Below, one piece after another: positions 15,746 to 23,707 of a stretch of DNA of 34,886 nt. The notes beneath the pieces are model-generated. The model had not been told where the DNA came from. It did not search any database and was given only the letters and a program-made list of their open reading frames with translations. Made by a program: the position numbers and the translations under genes. The stretch is from Lachnospiraceae bacterium (GTDB lineage Bacteria > Bacillota > Clostridia > Lachnospirales > Lachnospiraceae). Position 1 is the stretch's first letter; the number at the start of each line of letters is the position of its first letter. The stretch lies in NCBI GenBank assembly GCA_029067205.1, contig JAIEEY010000381.1, positions 1-34,886 on the forward strand. The letters run 5' to 3'.

Positions 15746-17116
15746 TTATGTAATAACCTCCACATTCTGTATCATGATCGGTTTCCCCGTCTGCTGATAC
15801 AACTGCACTACGGAACTTCTGTCCCCATAGTATGCATCACTGATCACTACTGCCCTGTCCACATCGGCGGTTTCATCGTAGATTCCCCAGCCTTCTGCAA
15901 GATACTGCTCTTTGAGCATCGTATACTTTCGCAGGACTTCCGGCCGCATGGATTTCATTGTGCTTTCGATCAATGGGTGCGGACGCCATAACAGAGCAAT
16001 CTCGTCCTGATTTTCCCTGAACGTATTCAGCACGTTCTCAATCTTGTCCACCCACTTTTCATTGTGGGAAAGCAGCGCTGCGATTCCAGTGTTGTATAAA
16101 ATGATCTTTTTCCAGCTTCCATCCGCCTTCGCAATCACGCTCATCCACTCCTGTGGGACATCCAACTCTTCCTTTTTAGTGGCAAGCACCCTGTCGTACT
16201 TCGGCGAACCCAGTCCCAGAAATTTCTGTTCCAGATAAGTCTTGTCCAGATGCCTTCCATGCAGTCCATGTTCTTTTGCAGCCTTCAGAAATTCATTGAT
16301 ATAAATCTGTTTCATACTCTCCGACTGTACGACCACTTTATCCGCATTGACAATTCCCGGCATAAAGCAGAAATGTTTGATGCCCTCCACGGCCTGCTCA
16401 TTGTCCGGCTCCACCTCATTGAGAACAAAATACGGAATGTAAACGAGCTGTTCTGTCCATTTCTTCAGGTTGTTCGAAAAGAAGTTCGGATGAACACATG
16501 TAACGAGATTCCAATTATCATATGCATTATGTATGTAAATAATATCTGGTCTGCGCTCCTCAAAATTATATTCATCATACCGCGTGATGGGAACATCTTC
16601 CGGATAGAGATCTCCTTCGTAATGCTCCTCGCGGAAACTTCCGTCTGGATTTTTATCAAAGTATGGAATCGGAATAACATAGGCATCGCAATTCTCATCT
16701 TCCTCTGCCGCCTTCCACACGCTCTCCAGCGAATCCCACATGGAGGCTTTGTATGGCAGGAACACAACTTCTTTTTTGTCCTGCGGCAGATCGTAGGTGA
16801 TGGCATTCTGCAGTTGTATGAGTTGTTTTCGAATCTTCTTGGACAGCTTCCTGCGCAGGTTCTCATCCTGAATATTGATACCCATCTGGTAGACATTCTC
16901 ACAGTAATCTTCGAGAATGCTTACCAAGGGAGTATAGTCCATGTCCGTTAATGCCTCAAAGTAATTCCCCAGATCAATCGCTGTTTCCTGGCACTTTGCA
17001 AACTCCTCCTCCACTTCAAAAAGGACAGTGGATACTGCTGTCCTGGTGATGGAATCATTTACTTGTACTAATGTTGACACGATCTGAAGCAGATCCTTTT
17101 TCCTGTACCTTTTCAT
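15746..17116 (-). CDS. Predicted GT-B glycerophosphotransferase-like protein (CDP-glycerol type)
   Basis: A 456-residue cytosolic protein. The C-terminal half looks like the donor-binding half of CDP-glycerol glycerophosphotransferases: LLWRPHPLI near residue 390 and SDAYYGDRSSVVQLYQQTGK near 435, the latter resembling the S-D-x-S-S-x-x-x-D/E loop of TagB/TagF-type enzymes. The N-terminal 110 residues are helical, and the middle contains FLPYKASMWDSLESVWKAA and PDIIYIHNAYDNWN, typical of a first Rossmann half. The start is placed at ATG 17116 with GGAAGG eight bases upstream; an in-frame GTG at 17125 adds three residues. If correct it would transfer glycerol phosphate or a related polyol phosphate to a surface polymer. 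It lies near the phosphoramidate operon, which would also act on a surface glycan, but is separated from it by two unrelated genes. The exact activity is uncertain. Confidence 0.55.
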   Translation of the reverse strand: MKRYRKKDLLQIVSTLVQVNDSITRTAVSTVLFEVEEEFAKCQETAIDLGNYFEALTDMDYTPLVSILEDYCENVYQMGINIQDENLRRKLSKKIRKQLIQLQNAITYDLPQDKKEVVFLPYKASMWDSLESVWKAAEEDENCDAYVIPIPYFDKNPDGSFREEHYEGDLYPEDVPITRYDEYNFEERRPDIIYIHNAYDNWNLVTCVHPNFFSNNLKKWTEQLVYIPYFVLNEVEPDNEQAVEGIKHFCFMPGIVNADKVVVQSESMKQIYINEFLKAAKEHGLHGRHLDKTYLEQKFLGLGSPKYDRVLATKKEELDVPQEWMSVIAKADGSWKKIILYNTGIAALLSHNEKWVDKIENVLNTFRENQDEIALLWRPHPLIESTMKSMRPEVLRKYTMLKEQYLAEGWGIYDETADVDRAVVISDAYYGDRSSVVQLYQQTGKPIMIQNVEVIT

Positions 17117-17158
17117 ATCCGTCACCTTCCCTGGTAAGCCTATAGCTAAATGTCTTTT

Positions 17159-17178
17159 ACATCTCTATCATTCTATAT
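17159..17178 (-). repeat. 20-mer shared with the upstream region of the APS-kinase-like gene
   Basis: Matches 6931-6950 at 19 of 20 bases in the same orientation. It lies in the leader of the glycerophosphotransferase-like gene, 42 bases before its start. Confidence 0.45.
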
Positions 17179-17185
17179 CGGTAAT

Positions 17186-17214
17186 AGTCTACCACTTTTT
17201 AACCCAATTGGCAA
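17186..17214 (-). promoter_or_regulatory. Possible promoter of the glycerophosphotransferase-like gene
   Basis: TTGCCA (17209-17214) and TAGACT (17186-17191) on the minus strand are 17 bases apart. Both hexamers are imperfect, so this is tentative. Confidence 0.35.
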
Positions 17215-17261
17215 TTCTTTTTTCAAGTCAGACGGCAAAATGGAGCTAGAAACATATGGAA

Positions 17262-17296
17262 ACAGCAGTCCAAATCTTACGATTTCCAACTGCTGC
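17262..17296 (-). terminator. Possible terminator after the MltG-like gene
   Basis: On the minus strand GCAGCAGT pairs with ACTGCTGT around an inner AAATC/GATTT stem, 23 bases after the stop of the MltG-like gene. Only three T follow, so efficiency is doubtful. Confidence 0.45.
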
Positions 17297-17318
17297 CCTT
17301 TCTTTTCCTATGGATAAA

Positions 17319-17711
17319 TCAATTCCCGTTTGTCTCTTCTGTCCCGCCCTCCTTATGACACACTATTTCAAGCATTTCCTCTGCTTTCATGGACGTACTC
17401 AGTTCATAGACTCCAGGCTGCAGCATGTCCTTGTAATCAGAAAGCCGCTCATAGATGTAGAACGCATTCGCATCATTGACCAGACCCTTCTGCTCCAGCA
17501 TTTTTGCAAGATCCCTGCTGCTCTGCCCCTCAGATATGACGACACTGACAATTCTTCCCTCGCCCTCACTGACAGGTATATCGGCAAACACCTGGTATCC
17601 GAAATCATATGCATATACTGCAAGCCGGAACACCACTACAATGACCACTGCTGCCAGCGCAATCTTGATGATCATCGCGGCGACCGCTCCCAATAACTGT
17701 TTTGCATTCAT
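17319..17711 (-). CDS. MltG/YceG-like N-terminal stub, membrane-anchored
   Basis: A 130-residue protein with a transmembrane segment at about 7-33, then a LysM-like stretch typical of the N-terminus of endolytic transglycosylase MltG: VVISEGQSSRDLAKMLEQKG, AFYIYERLSDYKDMLQPGVY and ELSTSMKAEEMLEIV. The catalytic YceG domain, with its active Glu, is missing altogether: full MltG proteins are more than 300 residues. The gene seems intact, with CGGAGG seven bases before ATG 17711, and no remnant of the catalytic part follows. It lies 21 bases after RNase J and is probably co-transcribed. It may be a peptidoglycan-binding membrane protein rather than an enzyme. Confidence 0.7.
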   Translation of the reverse strand: MNAKQLLGAVAAMIIKIALAAVVIVVVFRLAVYAYDFGYQVFADIPVSEGEGRIVSVVISEGQSSRDLAKMLEQKGLVNDANAFYIYERLSDYKDMLQPGVYELSTSMKAEEMLEIVCHKEGGTEETNGN

Positions 17712-17732
17712 TATGCTACCTCCGAGTTCGTT

Positions 17733-19403
17733 TTATATTTCCATGATGATCGGCAATATCATCGGACGTCTCTTTGTCTTTTTCCATACAAATTCACTCA
17801 GTGTATCCTTGATGGTTCCTTTGATCTTACCCCAGTCCGTGATATTTTTTTTGAGGCAGCCAAGCACCGCCTTCTCGATCACTTTGCGCGCCTCATCAAG
17901 CAGCTCGTCAGACTCCTTCACATACACAAATCCCCTCGAGACAATATCTGGTCCTGCGAGCAGCTCTCCCGATGCACCGTCCAGGGACATCACCACGATC
18001 AAGATGCCATCCTCCGCGAGATGCTGCCTGTCCCGGAGTACCACATTTCCAACATCGCCGACACCAAGTCCATCCACAAGCACCGCCCCCACAGGCACTT
18101 TTCCTGTGATACTCGCACTGTTATTATCCAGTGACAGCACATCACCTGACTGCAGGATAAACACATCATCCTTGTCGATGCCTAAGTCCATGGCAATCTT
18201 TGCCTGTGCTTTTAAATGCTTGTACTCCCCATGTACCGGAACCGCATATTTTGGCTTTGTCAACGTGTAGATCAGCTTGATCTCCTCCTGACAGGCATGT
18301 CCTGACACATGGGTATCCTGGAAGATGACATCAGCGCCTTTCTTGAAGAGTTCATTAATCACTTTCGTGACTGCCTTCTCATTTCCCGGAATCGGATTGG
18401 ACGAGAAAATGACCGTGTCGCCCTTTCCTATGGAAATCTTTTTGTGCATGCCGCTTGCCATGCGGCTGAGGGCTGCCATGCTCTCACCCTGGCTGCCAGT
18501 CGTTATGATAACCGTCTTGTCCTTCGGATAATTTTTCAGCCGCTCTATATCAATTAATGTATTGTCTGGTATGCTGATACGGTTCAGATTGGAAGCAGTC
18601 TCTATAATATTGACCATGCTCCGTCCCTCGACCACCACTTTCCGGCCAAATTTATCTGCTGTATTGATGATCTGCTGTACTCTGTCCACATTTGACGCAA
18701 AGGTAGCAATGATGATTCTGGTCTTCTTATGCTCCTCGAATAGTGAGTCAAATACTGGCCCCAGTTTCTTCTCAGACGGGGTAAAACCCGGCCGTTCCGC
18801 ATTGGTACTGTCACACATCAAAGCCAGCACACCTTTTTTGCCAAGCTCTGCAAAACGCTGCAGATCGATGGCATCACCATACACAGGAGTGTAATCTACC
18901 TTAAAATCCCCCGTGTGTACCACAATACCTGCCGGCGAGTAGATTGCGAGCGCTGCCGCGTCCACAATGCTGTGATTTGTCTTGATAAACTCAATCCGGA
19001 AGCACCCCAGATTGATATTCTGCCCAAATTTGACCACCTTTCTGCGTACATTGTGTATCAGATTGTGTTCTGTGAGCTTGTTCTCGATAATTCCCATCGT
19101 AAGCTTTGTGGCATACACTGGAACATTGATTTCCTTGAGCACATATGGCAGTGCGCCAATATGATCCTCGTGCCCATGTGTGATGACAAATCCTTTTACC
19201 TTGTCCTGATTGTTTTTCAGATATGTGACATCTGGTATCACAAGGTCGACACCCAGCATATCGTCTGCTGGGAAACTCAGACCGCAATCCACCACAACAA
19301 TACTGTCTTCATACTCAAAGGCAGTAATGTTCATTCCAATCTGCTCAAGACCACCTAACGGTATGATCTTAAGCTTTGAAGTATTTTGTTTGTTCTGTTT
19401 CAA
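17733..19403 (-). CDS. rnj: Ribonuclease J
   Basis: A 556-residue metallo-beta-lactamase/beta-CASP RNase. The zinc motif HGHEDH is at 76-81; further conserved parts are HTGDFKVDYTP, CDSTNAERPGFTPSE, TTGSQGESMAALSRMA and the late HVSGHA and PVHGEYKHL motifs. RNase J is a 5'-3' exonuclease and endonuclease central to mRNA decay and rRNA maturation in Firmicutes. The length fits the family. The start is TTG 19403: GGAGG lies six bases upstream, and no in-frame ATG occurs near the N-terminus before the conserved LKIIPLGGLEQIGMN. It is downstream of DUF1292, ruvX and ireB, an arrangement common in clostridia, and upstream of the MltG-like stub. Confidence 0.95.
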   Translation of the reverse strand: MKQNKQNTSKLKIIPLGGLEQIGMNITAFEYEDSIVVVDCGLSFPADDMLGVDLVIPDVTYLKNNQDKVKGFVITHGHEDHIGALPYVLKEINVPVYATKLTMGIIENKLTEHNLIHNVRRKVVKFGQNINLGCFRIEFIKTNHSIVDAAALAIYSPAGIVVHTGDFKVDYTPVYGDAIDLQRFAELGKKGVLALMCDSTNAERPGFTPSEKKLGPVFDSLFEEHKKTRIIIATFASNVDRVQQIINTADKFGRKVVVEGRSMVNIIETASNLNRISIPDNTLIDIERLKNYPKDKTVIITTGSQGESMAALSRMASGMHKKISIGKGDTVIFSSNPIPGNEKAVTKVINELFKKGADVIFQDTHVSGHACQEEIKLIYTLTKPKYAVPVHGEYKHLKAQAKIAMDLGIDKDDVFILQSGDVLSLDNNSASITGKVPVGAVLVDGLGVGDVGNVVLRDRQHLAEDGILIVVMSLDGASGELLAGPDIVSRGFVYVKESDELLDEARKVIEKAVLGCLKKNITDWGKIKGTIKDTLSEFVWKKTKRRPMILPIIMEI

Positions 19404-19409
19404 ATTAAA

Positions 19410-19414
19410 CCTCC
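19410..19414 (-). promoter_or_regulatory. Ribosome binding site deciding the TTG start of RNase J
   Basis: GGAGG on the minus strand lies six bases before TTG 19403, and no in-frame ATG competes with it. Confidence 0.8.
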
Positions 19415-19427
19415 TGTAACGTTTTAT

Positions 19428-19688
19428 CTAAATCAGGTCGATGTCATCCAGCATATTTTCAAAAACACCCGCTACGGCCGCAAGTTCCCCATCATCCTCA
19501 ACCATACAATAAACCTGCTCATGCTCATCCGTATCGGAAAATGCTTTCAAAATATACGCTTCTCCATCCTCCTCTTCCTCCGCATCTGTTACCAAAATAT
19601 AATTCACCCCGCCGATGGTTGTCTGCTCCAGCACATAAAAATCTACTTCTTTTTCCTCACCATCCGGCTTAAAGGTTATTTTTTCCAT
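19428..19688 (-). CDS. DUF1292 family protein (YrzB-like)
   Basis: A small acidic protein of 86 residues with the DUF1292 pattern: KEVDFYVLEQTTIGGVNYIL, an acidic EEEEDGEAYIL strand and the C-terminal FENMLDD. It is soluble with no motif of known activity. The ATG at 19688 overlaps the stop of ruvX by one base (TAATG), so the two are translationally coupled. The ireB-ruvX-DUF1292 trio is conserved across Firmicutes (yrzL-yrrK-yrzB in Bacillus subtilis). Function is unknown. Confidence 0.85.
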   Translation of the reverse strand: MEKITFKPDGEEKEVDFYVLEQTTIGGVNYILVTDAEEEEDGEAYILKAFSDTDEHEQVYCMVEDDGELAAVAGVFENMLDDIDLI

Positions 19689-20131
19689 TATCGTGTTCCA
19701 TACCCTTCCTTATTTTTGAGATAGTCCAAATACCCCTGCAAAATAAAAACTGCCGCTATTCTGTCAACGTGCTCTTTCCGATCCTCACGTCTTATACCGG
19801 CTTCTATCATCGCTTTATCTGCTGCCACTGTGGTCAACCGCTCATCCCACAGCTGTACATCCAGCCCTGTCCTTCTCTCTAACTTTTCCTTGAAGGCAAG
19901 GGTTTTCTCCACTCGTTCTCCCTCGGTGTCATTCATATTCTTAGGATAACCAAGCACGATCTCATCCACCTCGTACTCCACGATCAATTCTTCGATTCTT
20001 GCCAAGGTCTGACGAAGCTTGCTCTCAGACTTTCTGCGTACAATCTCGATTCCCTGCGCTGTGATGAGAAGCGGATCGCTGATTGCCACTCCCACGGTCT
20101 TCGCCCCAAAGTCAAGTCCCATTTTTCTCAT
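19688..20131 (-). CDS. ruvX: YqgF/RuvX-type putative Holliday junction resolvase
   Basis: A 147-residue RNase H-fold protein. The N-terminal [18 protein letters not shown] has the first catalytic Asp, [15 protein letters not shown] the central Gly-rich strand, [11 protein letters not shown] the second acidic motif, and [16 protein letters not shown] the C-terminal Asp helix. The family is implicated in 16S rRNA 5' maturation (E. coli YqgF) and in junction resolution. I favour ATG 20131, with GGAGAG five bases upstream, over ATG 20143. It is the middle gene of the ireB-ruvX-DUF1292 set. Confidence 0.9.
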   Translation of the reverse strand: MRKMGLDFGAKTVGVAISDPLLITAQGIEIVRRKSESKLRQTLARIEELIVEYEVDEIVLGYPKNMNDTEGERVEKTLAFKEKLERRTGLDVQLWDERLTTVAADKAMIEAGIRREDRKEHVDRIAAVFILQGYLDYLKNKEGYGTR

Positions 20132-20158
20132 GTATCTCTCCATATTGGTCTAAAACAT

Positions 20159-20446
20159 CTAAAATTTTCCAATCCTGTTCCATCCCGCATTATAAATATA
20201 GGACTTCAGCATCTCCTCTACAAGCTCGTCCCGCTCCACTTTCATGATCATGGCACGCGCTCCCTTATGGCTGGTGATGTAAGTCGGATCCCCTGACATG
20301 ATATAGCCAACGATCTGATTCACTGGATTGTACCCTTTTTCTGTAAGAGCAGCATAGACAGAAGCAATCACATCCTTAACCGAGGCTGATTCCCCGAGAA
20401 CCTCAGGTGTTAACTGTATGAATTGTGTCCGTGTCATATCTTCCAT
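20159..20446 (-). CDS. ireB: IreB family regulatory phosphoprotein (UPF0297)
   Basis: A 95-residue protein with the family core [32 protein letters not shown], then [15 protein letters not shown]. In Enterococcus faecalis, IreB is phosphorylated on N-terminal threonines by the PASTA kinase IreK and modulates cephalosporin resistance. Thr5 and Thr7 (MTRT) are plausible equivalents here. The ATG at 20446 is supported by AGGAG eight bases upstream. It is first in the ireB-ruvX-DUF1292 set, with a good promoter in the gap behind it. The C-terminal [11 protein letters not shown] tail is slightly longer than the core. Confidence 0.92.
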   Translation of the reverse strand: MEDMTRTQFIQLTPEVLGESASVKDVIASVYAALTEKGYNPVNQIVGYIMSGDPTYITSHKGARAMIMKVERDELVEEMLKSYIYNAGWNRIGKF

Positions 20447-20519
20447 TCTCTATGCTCCTTCCAATCGGTCCCTGTACTGAATAGTTACCGATGAGCTTTC
20501 CTTTTGCATTGTTATAAAT

Positions 20520-20548
20520 ATCATAACTTAATTCGATACAAAATTCAA
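20520..20548 (-). promoter_or_regulatory. Promoter of the ireB operon
   Basis: On the minus strand TTGAAT (20543-20548) and TATGAT (20520-20525) are separated by exactly 17 bases, about 75 bases before the ireB start. Both hexamers match the sigma-A consensus at five or four of six positions. Confidence 0.65.
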
Positions 20549-20570
20549 GAGTTACAGTATTAAAACTGTA

Positions 20571-21893
20571 TTAATCCTGCATAATTATAATCTCATCGTC
20601 GAGAAATCCTTCGATTTTTCCTGTAACCAATTGATTTTCGAGCGATTTTTCATGAGCCGGAACTGCCACTTTCACATACTCTCTCGTGTGTCCTATCCAA
20701 TACTCTTTTCCCGCGATTTCTTTCTTTTCTTCAAATAACACCTCCACATTTTTACTGAGATAATAAGACCTGAAATCCTTCGAATCCCGCTTTTCGATGG
20801 ACTGCAGCACACCGCTTCTTGTGGTCTTTTCCGCCTCTGACACCTGCATGGGCATCACTGCCGCCTTTGTACCTTTTCTCCTGGAATACTTAAAAATATG
20901 CATCTCATAAAATCCGACCGTCTCCACAAACTGTCTGCCAGCCGCAAATTCTTCCTCTGTCTCCCCCGGAAATCCCACAATCACATCAGTGGTAATCGCC
21001 GGATGCACAAAAGCCCTGCGCAAAAATTCTACTCCGTTCAGGTATTGCTCTGGTGTATAATGACGATTCATACGTTTTAGCACTGTCTCACAACCGCTTT
21101 GAAGTGACAAGTGAAAATGCGGACAGATGTGTTTAATTTCTGCCAGACCTCTTGTAAACGCCTCCGTGACAATACGTGGTTCGAGCGATCCCAGCCGAAT
21201 CCGCTCTACCCCCTTGACTGTATCGATCGCCTGCACTAACGTCAGCAGATTTTCCTCCTGGTCTTCCTTAAAGTCCATACCATACGAGCTGATATGTATA
21301 CCTGTTAGTACAAACTCTTTGTACCCTGCTGCCGCAAGTCCCTCGATTTCTCTCAGTACATCCTGTTTCCTGCGGCTTCTGACACGCCCCCTCGCATAAG
21401 GTATCATGCAGTATGTACAGAACTGATTGCACCCATCCTGGATCTTGATATAGGCACGGGTGTGTTCTGCTGTGGTAGTCAACTGCATTTCCTCATACTC
21501 TGATGTATGATTGATGTCAATCACACTCTCCTGCATCACGCCTTCGAAATAACTCTCAAGGATTTCCACCAGATTCTTTTTTCTGTTATTTCCTATTAAT
21601 AAATCAACTGCACTGTCCGCCTCAACTGCCTGTGCGTCAGACTGCACATAACATCCGACTGCCACAACGATTCCCTCTGGGTTGGTCTTTTTCGCCTTAT
21701 GAAGCATTTGTCTGCTTTTTCTGTCTGCAATATTGGTTACCGTACAGGTGTTCACTATGTAGATATCTGCCTTTTCCTCAAATGGCACGATCTGATATCC
21801 TTTCTGCCGCAGTGCCTGTATCATCGCGTCCATTTCGTATGAATTGACCTTACAACCCAGATTATGATATGCTACTGTCTTCATTTTGCCCAT
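20571..21893 (-). CDS. mtaB: tRNA t6A37 methylthiotransferase MtaB
   Basis: A 440-residue radical-SAM methylthiotransferase. The N-terminal UPF0004 domain has Cys14, Cys50 and Cys81 for one [4Fe-4S] cluster. The radical SAM cysteines are Cys155, Cys159 and Cys162 in CNQFCTYC, followed by IPYARGRVRSR. A TRAM domain closes the protein. MtaB adds the methylthio group to N6-threonylcarbamoyladenosine-37 in tRNAs reading ANN codons, giving ms2t6A. The N-terminal VAYHNLGCKVNSYE is characteristic of MtaB rather than MiaB or RimO. ATG 21893 and ATG 21884 are both possible; AGGA precedes the first closely. It is probably transcribed from the divergent gap with the HPr-like gene. Confidence 0.93.
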   Translation of the reverse strand: MGKMKTVAYHNLGCKVNSYEMDAMIQALRQKGYQIVPFEEKADIYIVNTCTVTNIADRKSRQMLHKAKKTNPEGIVVAVGCYVQSDAQAVEADSAVDLLIGNNRKKNLVEILESYFEGVMQESVIDINHTSEYEEMQLTTTAEHTRAYIKIQDGCNQFCTYCMIPYARGRVRSRRKQDVLREIEGLAAAGYKEFVLTGIHISSYGMDFKEDQEENLLTLVQAIDTVKGVERIRLGSLEPRIVTEAFTRGLAEIKHICPHFHLSLQSGCETVLKRMNRHYTPEQYLNGVEFLRRAFVHPAITTDVIVGFPGETEEEFAAGRQFVETVGFYEMHIFKYSRRKGTKAAVMPMQVSEAEKTTRSGVLQSIEKRDSKDFRSYYLSKNVEVLFEEKKEIAGKEYWIGHTREYVKVAVPAHEKSLENQLVTGKIEGFLDDEIIIMQD

Positions 21894-21907
21894 TTATCCT
21901 TTCGTCT

Positions 21908-21938
21908 ATTGTAAGCTTCCTTTTGATTACAATGTCAA
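21908..21938 (-). promoter_or_regulatory. Possible mtaB promoter
   Basis: TTGACA (21933-21938) and TACAAT (21908-21913) on the minus strand face mtaB, but the spacer is 19 bases, longer than ideal. Confidence 0.4.
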
Positions 21939-21998
21939 TTTGTACATATTTTTAGTTAATTTTCGTCAATTTTCATTACAACTGTTTTTCGTCTTTTG

Positions 21999-22027
21999 TT
22001 GACTTTTCCGCGGATTCCCTTTATTAT
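21999..22027 (+). promoter_or_regulatory. Promoter of the HPr-like gene
   Basis: TTGACT (21999-22004) and TATTAT (22022-22027) are 17 bases apart, 34 bases before the start codon. A second TATAAT at 22039 is too close to the ribosome binding site to be the -10. Confidence 0.6.
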
Positions 22028-22061
22028 TAAAGAGAAGGTATAATAAAAGGAGGTAGTCAGA

Positions 22062-22292
22062 ATGAAAACAGTTCAGATTTCTTTAAACTCTATTGATAAG
22101 GTAAAATCTTTCGTAAACGATATCACAAAGTTCGATTATGATTTTGACCTTGTTTCGGGCAGATACGTTATAGATGCAAAATCTATTATGGGTATCTTCA
22201 GCTTAGATTTATCTAAGCCCATCGATCTCAATATTCATGCTGAGAGCGGCGCAGATGAGGTTATGGAAGTATTAAAGCCTTATATAGTATAG
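22062..22292 (+). CDS. HPr-like protein lacking the PTS histidine
   Basis: A 76-residue protein and the only convincing plus-strand gene. DAKSIMGIFSLDL (38-50) closely matches the regulatory Ser46 region of HPr, so Ser41 is the equivalent of the HPrK target. The active-site region of HPr (G-[IL]-H-A-R-P) is absent: residues 8-16 read LNSIDKVKS and the protein has one His only, in the late DLNIHAESG strand. It therefore cannot pass phosphate in the PTS and, like Crh of B. subtilis, could only be regulatory if phosphorylated. The start is backed by AGGAGG eight bases upstream and by a promoter; a strong terminator follows. It is monocistronic between mtaB and thiI. The HPr fold is clear, the role unknown. 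Confidence 0.82.
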   Translation: MKTVQISLNSIDKVKSFVNDITKFDYDFDLVSGRYVIDAKSIMGIFSLDLSKPIDLNIHAESGADEVMEVLKPYIV

Positions 22293-22376
22293 TATCCACA
22301 TAGCTGTGATACATACTTAAACCTTGTCCGTAGCTTAGATGTCAAAAGCTTGAATATCAGACGAGCTGAACATTGA

Positions 22377-22409
22377 CCGGGTACAGTTTTGTACCCGGTT
22401 TTGTTTTTG
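22377..22409 (+). terminator. Intrinsic terminator of the HPr-like gene
   Basis: CCGGGTAC (22377-22384) pairs perfectly with GTACCCGG (22391-22398) around a six-base loop, followed by TTTTGTTTTTG. It lies 84 bases after the stop codon. Confidence 0.9.
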
Positions 22410-22418
22410 TATAATATT

Positions 22419-23603
22419 TTATCTATAAACGATCTCCATCACTTCATCTGTATCCAGTGCTGTCTTGACCAGATCATCAATCTTCTCATCGAGATTTCTC
22501 TCATGAATTCGTATCACATTGAGATTCGGCTTGGTCACAGGGTGCTTTGCCACAAAGATCGTACAACAGTCCTCATAAGGCTGGATCGAAGTCTCATATG
22601 TATCAATCTTCTCCGAGACTTCCACGATCTCCTGCTTGTCAAAACCAATCAACGGTCGATAGACTGGCATCGTACACACATCGTTCGTTGCCATCAGCGA
22701 CTGCATAGTCTGGGAAGCAACCTGTCCAATGCTCTCGCCCGTGATCAGTCCCAGACAATTGCTTTTCTTTGCGATCTCCTCGGCAATGCGCATCATATAG
22801 CGTCTCATGATAATCGTGAGTTCATCATGCGGACATTGATCATAAATATAGAGCTGAATATCCGTAAAGTTAATAATATGCAGATTGATCGGACCGCTGT
22901 ACCTGGATACCGTTCTTGCGAGGTCAATCACTTTCTGCGTCGCGCGTTCGCTAGTATAGGGCGGTGCATTGAAGTACACCGCATCAATCTTGACACCACG
23001 TTTTGCGATCATATAGCCTGCCACCGGAGAGTCAATACCACCCGACAAGAGCAGCATACCCTTCCCGTTTGTTCCAACAGGAAGTCCTCCCGGCCCTGGA
23101 ATAACTGTCGAATAAATATAGATTTTTTCCCGCACTTCGATGCGCAGCATTACGTCTGGCCTGTGCACATCAACCTTCATCTCTGGAAATGCATCTAACA
23201 GTGCTTCGCCGATATCACAGTTGATCTCCATTGAATTTTTGGGATAATTCTTTCTTGCCCTGCGTGCGTCTACCTTAAATGTGAAATTTTTGTCAGGGTA
23301 AACTTTATCAATATACTGAATGACATCCTGACAGAGCTTTTCAAATCCTTCATCCTCGACATGGACTACCGGGCAGATGCCTGTGACTCCAAACACCGTC
23401 TTTAAATTCTCAACCGTCTCCTCGTAATCAAAGTCCGAGAACGAATTGACATAGATCCTTCCCTGTGACTTTGTCACCTCAAATGTGCCTTCACAGCGCG
23501 TCAGTGCATACCGTATCTGATCACACAATCTGTCTTCAAACAAATATCTGTTCTTCCCCTTCACGCCAATCTCTGCGTACTTTATTAAAAAAGATTTGTA
23601 CAT
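22419..23603 (-). CDS. thiI: tRNA 4-thiouridine synthase ThiI
   Basis: A 394-residue protein: NFLD and THUMP domains (about 1-165), then the PP-loop adenylation domain with SGGIDSP at 187-193. It uses ATP and persulfide sulfur to make 4-thiouridine at tRNA position 8, and in some bacteria also feeds thiazole synthesis. There is no C-terminal rhodanese domain, so the short Firmicutes form is present and sulfur must come directly from a cysteine desulfurase. The preceding gene at 23708-24865 encodes one, the same pairing as nifZ-thiI in B. subtilis. PYEDCCTIFVAKHP near the C-terminus holds a Cys pair that may carry sulfur. Confidence 0.95.
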   Translation of the reverse strand: MYKSFLIKYAEIGVKGKNRYLFEDRLCDQIRYALTRCEGTFEVTKSQGRIYVNSFSDFDYEETVENLKTVFGVTGICPVVHVEDEGFEKLCQDVIQYIDKVYPDKNFTFKVDARRARKNYPKNSMEINCDIGEALLDAFPEMKVDVHRPDVMLRIEVREKIYIYSTVIPGPGGLPVGTNGKGMLLLSGGIDSPVAGYMIAKRGVKIDAVYFNAPPYTSERATQKVIDLARTVSRYSGPINLHIINFTDIQLYIYDQCPHDELTIIMRRYMMRIAEEIAKKSNCLGLITGESIGQVASQTMQSLMATNDVCTMPVYRPLIGFDKQEIVEVSEKIDTYETSIQPYEDCCTIFVAKHPVTKPNLNVIRIHERNLDEKIDDLVKTALDTDEVMEIVYR

Positions 23604-23659
23604 GCTTTTTTCTCCTTCTCTGCAAGTGTGCTGTACTGCAGACCTGCCAAACGTAAATT

Positions 23660-23700
23660 AGTACATCTAAGGCGGCGTCTTTTGTCGCCTTAGATGTACT
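23660..23700. terminator. Strong 15-bp hairpin between the cysteine desulfurase and thiI
   Basis: AGTACATCTAAGGCG (23660-23674) and CGCCTTAGATGTACT (23686-23700) are perfectly inverted around an 11-base loop. The T-rich tail (TTTTCGTTTTATTTT) is on the plus-strand side, where no gene enters. On the minus strand, the direction of both genes, the tail is only TAATTT. It may act as a processing site or block antisense transcription rather than end the operon. Confidence 0.6.
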
Positions 23701-23707
23701 TTTCGTT

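Noticed and set aside
16250-16951. 233-codon plus-strand open frame.
   Set aside because: It is antisense to the glycerophosphotransferase-like gene, with no recognisable domain or ribosome binding site.
17476-18270. 264-codon plus-strand open frame.
   Set aside because: It is antisense to RNase J and the MltG-like gene, low in complexity, and without a ribosome binding site.
21999-22044. TTGACT with TATAAT as promoter of the HPr-like gene.
   Set aside because: The spacing is 34 bases; TTGACT with TATTAT at 17 bases is the better pair.
22293-22376. Small RNA after the HPr-like gene.
   Set aside because: No separate promoter is seen; the stretch reads as the 3' untranslated region before the terminator.
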